Position numbers and translations under genes: made by a program. Of a DNA stretch of 64,000 nucleotides, positions 59,701 through 64,000 are shown in pieces. Position 1 is the stretch's first letter, and the number at the start of each line of letters is the position of its first letter. This DNA is from Hymenopellis radicata (lineage: Eukaryota; Basidiomycota; Agaricomycetes; Agaricales; Physalacriaceae): the NCBI GenBank assembly GCA_015501595.1, contig JADNRX010000219.1, positions 28,530-92,529 on the forward strand, read 5' to 3'. The notes under the pieces are model-generated. The model did not search any database, was not told where the DNA came from, and was given only the letters and a program-made list of their open reading frames with translations.

Positions 59701-61284
59701 CGGTCGTTTTGACTCTCGGTTCCTAGATAATTGTATAGTCAGCTCATGCTTCTTACGAGAGGGCGAATCTTACTTGATGGAACGTTGCGTCTCCATGCGA
59801 AACTGTTGCGCCATGTTCCGATACAGGCGAGGACTGATCATTCGCACTAACTCAGCCCATTCACGGAACTCGGGCTGATATTTGAAGTTCTTCATGCCGA
59901 CTCCACGTATTTCACGCTCGGTCCCAAGAATCATCGCCTCAACAAGTCCTAGAAACACCTTGCTATCCTTGAACTTCCGTCAACAACAAGACGAGAAAGC
60001 GAAGAAGGGGATTTTGCTTGTAAGCCGCACACTAGTATATATCAAATGAGTTCTAGATAATGAAATCAATATTAAGAACAACGTACATCGTGTAGAAACG
60101 ATTCCAATCCTTCTCGCTTCGCGAATAACTTTGCCTGCGTCGGGTTGGCATACATTTTTGGTGTGAACTTCAAGGTTGACGCGTTTCCTCCCGTTTCTTG
60201 CTGAGAATAGAGCGAAATGTCTGTGATAGAGCGATATCCTCGCACGCTGAGCATACAATCCTGGCATCAGTAATATCGGATAGCTTCTTGACGGTGAACT
60301 GCCTAGAGCACTGAACTGAGAAGACGGCCATAACGTCCGGCGAGGTGTCGTTGCGCCATTTTCGATCCAGTGCTTGAGCCGTGCGTACTCGTGCTTTCTG
60401 TAGCGCAGTAAGCCTTTCATCCGTGATGGAAGTTAGGCCAGGAAACTGGCCACCATACAGGCGCTGAGCGTACTTATTGATATGCTCAGCACCGCCGCCG
60501 GCCGCTCCACTAGTATCAAGGTAGTCGCCAATGGCGGAGAGGTAGTTGCGCGTCAGTCCGGGACACTGCTTGATGGTCGGAGGTGGTGGAGGCGCAGAAG
60601 GTTCCGTTACGGCAATGGGTGCGATGTATAAATCAAGCGTCTGGGCAGGTTTGAATTTAACAGGCGGATTGCATTTATCGGCGAGCCAGTGGTCGCGGAA
60701 ACGTTTGGGTTCATACGGACCCTTTAGAGGGATTGGCTTCTCACACCGTGAGCAAATCGCCTTAAACGGATCATTGATAAGCACCCGCACATCGGGGTCT
60801 CCTCCGTTCTCCGAACACTTAACTCGAAGCTTCTCCGACTTGACGTGGCTGCCCTGAAAAACGCCAGCGATCACTTGCTGTCGCATCTTTCGAGTATTCT
60901 GCGACGAGATGCTCATGCCACCTGGTCCTGGATCCAGCAAGAAGTCTGGAATGGCAGGCTTAAGATCTGCTGCCTTCACCCTCGTCTTCTTGGCTTCCTT
61001 CTCCTTCTCTGCTTCCTTAACTTTGGGCTTTGGTCTTGCTTTCCTCTCCTCTTTATCTCGCTTGGAGTCGCTTGCCTTAATTTGGACGCGAGTGCTGAAG
61101 TGGTGGCAGAATTGAGAGGCGCGAAGATGGCGAACAAGGGTTTGGAATTCGTTGATTTTGCTCGCTTTGAAGGACGCGAGTCAGATGGATCGTTCTTCGT
61201 ATCCGGTTCCTGACGTTTGGCGCCAGCGCGCGCATTATCAAGAACAATCTGCGCGGAAGGTTCGACTGGATTGTCGACATCCAT
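56758..61284 (-). CDS. Transposase-like protein, multi-exon, possibly broken
   Basis: Open frames in series from 61,284 to 56,758 with some good splice sites (for example GTATGT after TPATK near 59,442, GTGAGT near 57,410 and near 57,205). An N-terminal basic region is followed by a cysteine-bearing segment (CSRCEKPIPLKGPYEPKRF, about 60,740) that may bind zinc. Further on lie SVDDTKL (59,593-59,608), KKWYLVGCPGEQ, a DGAAIERDCQRRL segment and QDAPHARKTGRNN (about 59,050-59,080). The D-x2-H-x3-K-x2-R-N-N pattern recalls P-element/THAP9-type RNase-H transposases; this comes from pattern memory and is not proven. A frame change near 61,080 and several unjoined segments mean I cannot give a complete model; some may be frameshifts. 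It would cut and join the element ends. Confidence 0.6.
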
Positions 61285-61412
61285 CGCGTTGGTGTCTGGA
61301 TTGACGGTCGTAGATGGCAGCGCGTCGGATATAACTGTCAGGTTATTGACATTACGGTCGGATTCGAGATCAACAAGACCAGGCGCCGCAGAACTACCTC
61401 CCTATAAACTGG

Positions 61413-62779
61413 TCAGTTACTCAGCTCATATATATTCTGACAGAGACTAACCTCCTGGCTCAAAGCAATGGACTCCATTATTACGCAGAATGCCCTGATG
61501 CGGTGTGCGCGCGCAGTCTCCTCGGTCCAGAGTGCGTCGCCGAAAATATTGCTAGCGAGGGTGTTGACAGCAATAACAGGACAGTTGAATCCATCGGTTT
61601 GTACAGCGCAAGGCAGGTCGTTCGTGACAACAACCTTGATTGGGAAGTTCTGCTCTAGCCAGATCTTCAAATGATGAGCAAAAGCCCGTGGAGGAGGACG
61701 TCCAAGCGGATCGCCAAATCGAACGCGCCCATTTCGGAAATTTATCAAGCACGCGCGAAATGGGATGGCGGGCTATACAAGGCAATGTATAGCTCGCTGT
61801 GGGGAGACTCGGGCGAGAACAGGGTGCGATATTTCTGCAGGAGATGATAACCGCTGACTGACGGCTTCTCATAGGCTCCGTTGGAAATCACAGAAGCGAA
61901 AGTCGTTCCAGCAATGCGTATCGCACCGCCGTGTCCATCACGCTGTTCGAGACGAGCCGCCAACAAGTCAAGAAGCATGTCGACAATACTCGCATATAGG
62001 TAGTTATCGCCGAGGATTTCGGCAACAAACTCGAACTGCACATCATCGCTGACCGTCTTTGCAGGACCATGCCACCCGACTACTGCTGATGCACAGGCCA
62101 TGGCCCGTGAACGAAGGACTTCCTCTTCTGCATCCGATGACCCATCGTGTAGCCATACAAAGGCGTTACCCCAGATGTTCGCACTTTTGCAGGCATGCCA
62201 GAATGAACGCATCGCTGTCAAATACCACAGTGGAAGGTATTGGATCTCTGGGGTACGTGAATCACGAATCGATGTGGCGCCGTCTAGCCATGCCTGACCA
62301 ATTGTGTTTTCTAGTCGTAAAATAGTGGCAAACGATGGAATCTCGATGGCGGTAATGTTGGTAGATTTCGGGATGAACGTCGGTGGCATCTCACTGAAGT
62401 CGAGAGCCTCGGGGTTGTCGAGCTCAGTTGTCTGAGCTGTGTTCCATGGTGGGAGTCTGTCTGTTGATGCAAAGTTCAGGTAGAACTGTGCTGGGGAATG
62501 GGCATCGGGTGGGAGGAGGTCTCGATACATGATGGGGATGACTTGTAAACGCGCGAGCTCGAGATTAACATGCCGCGGGACGTCGTGATGGGACCGCCCG
62601 CGAGAAATCCATTCATCTGGATTCCATCGTGGATTGACGGCCTGGAGCTCTTCATCGTTGAAGATGTCCATGGCTTTGAGAGTACGAGTAGTTGGTAGTA
62701 GCTGTGTGGGTGCAGCAATGTCATTGACTCGTTTTATGAAGCAAGCTTGTCCATTGTTCATTGTTGAGCTGAAATTCAT
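61413..62779 (-). pseudogene. Ulp1-like (C48) cysteine protease, one frameshift
   Basis: A 344-codon frame (62,779-61,745) followed directly by a second frame (61,748-61,413). One base seems missing at about 61,747; supplying it would join SHFARA to LINFRNGRVRF. Around the break the C48 order is visible: His in SPPSHF (about 61,760), Asp in FGDPLG (61,712), Gln and Cys in AVQTDGFNC (61,601 and 61,583). Ulp1-family proteases cleave SUMO or other ubiquitin-like proteins; fungal and plant DNA transposons often carry such genes with unclear roles. The N-terminal 250 residues have no domain I recognise. The shift could instead be a sequencing error. It is transcribed in the same direction as the transposase-like gene and lies upstream of it. 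Confidence 0.72.
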
Positions 62780-63074
62780 TGCCTAAAAGAGCCTACAATG
62801 AACTTGGTAGTAGCCTAAATAGGATGCGTCGAGTGGACCGATCACTTGTCCGCATTTCCATCTGACCTATCACTTCGGCCATCCCATTGTCCGCATTTTT
62901 TGTCCAACCTTCGCCGCAAAATCTCAAATTTGTCCGCATTTTGGTCTGACATCGGTCCGTTTTTCATAAAAAATGTCTGCATTTTTATAACGACCTCCTC
63001 GCACTATAAACACGGGTCCTGTTCCCGTGCCCGCGTGACGCGTTATGCGAACATGCGGTCGAAACCGTACAGTA

Positions 63075-63307
63075 CTGTAGACTTTAATTCAATTCGTCGG
63101 TCACGGGTCACAGGCGACCCGAAATCGACGAAAAGTCACAGCTGTCACAGCAAAATTCGCGAAAAAGTCCTCGGCGGGGCCCCCGCTAGCCTCCCGCCGC
63201 AGCTCCGCCGCGGCGGCAATTACCATATATGGTAAGTCGACGAAACCAAAATTTCGTCAGTCAGGTCACAGGTCACATGGACCGACGAATTGATCGAAAG
63301 TCTACAG
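63075..63307. mobile_element. 233-bp TA-flanked MITE (GACGAA type)
   Basis: Inverted ends CTGTAGACTTT..TTCAATTCGTCGGTCAC and complement, TA at 63,073-63,074 and 63,308-63,309. Same family as 38,913-39,175. It shares its left TA with the right end of the large element, so it inserted next to it (or the reverse). A GC-rich core lies at 63,170-63,220. Confidence 0.87.
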
Positions 63308-63309
63308 TA

Positions 63310-63477
63310 TGCACCATGAGAAGAGTATAAGTACCTTCCACTAGGAAGTGCGCGATGGTCGGAGGAAGATGTACTTACATCGCCATGCGTGCGTTCTGCG
63401 GCGGCAGCTGGGATACACTGCCTTTCCCGATGTGTACAACTACAGCAAGGCTGTCATATCGGAACGGACACGGAATC
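63310..63477. repeat. Inverted copy of 1-410 (without the MITE)
   Basis: Carries the empty insertion site of the MITE at 106-349 (GATGTACTTACATCG around 63,366-63,380). See the entry at 1-410. Confidence 0.85.
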
Positions 63478-63867
63478 ACAAATCGTCCTAGTAGTAGGAG
63501 AAGCGCCGAGTGTCCTGAAATGAAGCGGCCATTGACAACCCCCGGCGACGTTGACGTGCGCTGCGGCTTACGACCGGAGCTGTAAACGCGCACTCGGATC
63601 TCCCTTGTCATCAGGAAGCTGTTGAGACAAGAAGCTCTTGACAGCTGCTCTCTGAACAGCTAACCTCACAGCTAAGCGCTTACACCGGTCCACGCGCGCG
63701 AACGCTGATTTAGAGACTTGTGGCGTCAGCTATTTCTAGACCAATATCAATACCGTGCCGATACGTGTTAAACCAAAAACAGCACTGGATGGTTTGTTTC
63801 GAAAAAGAAATTGTCAAGATACTACTACAGACAAACTACAGAGCTGGTTTGAATTAATCGGTACATC
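63478..63867. promoter_or_regulatory. Conserved upstream block shared with 32.5-32.75 kb
   Basis: About 250 bp align with 32,490-32,745 in the same orientation, including GAACAGCTAA, ACAGCTAAGCGCT and AGACTTGTGGCG. It precedes a small ORF start at 63,868. It could be a promoter shared by array genes or simply part of an older segmental duplication. Confidence 0.4.
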
Positions 63868-63973
63868 ATGAACAAAAATATTCGTAGGTATTATGTCGTG
63901 AAACTGGGCGGCTCGGAGCTGAAAGTTGCTTGTGGTAAGGAGATATAGAACGTCTGAGTGGTGTACTAGTGTA
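63868..63973 (+). CDS. Possible first exon of a further small membrane gene
   Basis: Opens MNKNIRRYYVVKLGGSELKVACG and reaches a possible GTAAGG donor at about 63,935. The hydrophobic-GGSEL-K pattern resembles the N-terminal GSEVKLSRRD part of members 6 and 8. The rest lies outside the window or is interrupted by the MITE end at 63,974, so this is tentative. Confidence 0.35.
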
Positions 63974-64000
63974 CTGTAGTGTTACGACCCCATGTTCATG
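63974..64000. mobile_element. Start of another TA-flanked MITE, cut by the window edge
   Basis: TA at 63,972-63,973 is followed by CTGTAGTGTTACGACC, which parallels the CTGTAGCGTTTCGACC end of the MITE at 106-349. Only the first 27 bases are present. Confidence 0.55.

Larger units (their letters stand above)
56514..63072 (-). mobile_element. Large DNA-transposon-like element with protease and transposase-like genes
   Basis: Near-terminal inverted repeats: about 32 bp (GGACCCGTGTTTATAGTGCG...GGTCGTT) at 56,533-56,565 and its complement at 62,990-63,022. Multiple TTTGTCCGCATTTT-type repeats lie inside each end. The right tip (CGGTCGAAACCGTACAG, then TA at 63,073-63,074) matches the right tip of the MITE at 106-349. 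The left tip lacks the expected CTGTACGG start, so that end looks rearranged or truncated and its exact limit is uncertain. All internal genes read on the minus strand. Confidence 0.72.

Overview
The window is nuclear DNA of a filamentous basidiomycete, most likely an Agaricomycete. Genes are split by many short GT-AG introns of about 40-60 nt. There is a chromodomain Ty3/gypsy retrotransposon, and the host genes include a GH37 trehalase, a type-B carboxylesterase, an RRM/PWI splicing factor, a SUN-like ER protein and F-box proteins. Much of the DNA is repeats, nested mobile elements and gene remnants, so it reads as an accessory, rearranged region around a few conserved genes.

Layout. 1-420 holds a 244-bp TA-flanked MITE inside a block that recurs inverted near 63.3-63.5 kb. 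1080-10046 is a chromovirus-type LTR retrotransposon with a 5-bp target duplication (CGCTG) and three later insertions: a 1.1-kb element with 9-bp target duplication in the 5' LTR, and two copies of one 416-bp hAT-like MITE in gag and pol. 11.6-19.4 kb carries an F-box gene (+), a carboxylesterase (-) and a 15-exon trehalase (-). 19.9-26.0 kb is the conserved core: an RBM25-like splicing factor (-) and an SLP1-like SUN-domain protein (+). A tRNA-headed, poly(A)-tailed retroposon with 13-bp target duplications lies at 27.66-28.40 kb.

28.9-47.4 kb contains an array of very small single-pass membrane protein genes. Each has two exons, with a phase-1 intron cutting the transmembrane segment at an equivalent place. 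Four times a plus-strand member is followed by a minus-strand member. I cannot assign a function. The space between is mostly degenerate DNA and TA-flanked MITEs.

48.6-55.15 kb is an inverted, rearranged and decayed second copy of the trehalase/esterase/F-box segment: the trehalase has lost its 5' half, the esterase has lost the exon piece with its catalytic serine, and the F-box gene has no start codon. A different F-box gene with a nonsense codon follows at 55.25-56.25 kb.

About 56.5-63.07 kb is a large DNA-transposon-like element read on the minus strand. It encodes a Ulp1-like cysteine protease (frameshifted) and a multi-exon protein resembling a DDE/RNase-H transposase. Its right terminus matches that of the small TA MITEs, so it may belong to the family that mobilises them. 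The last 700 bp hold another MITE, a block shared with 32.5 kb, and the start of a further small gene and MITE cut by the window edge.
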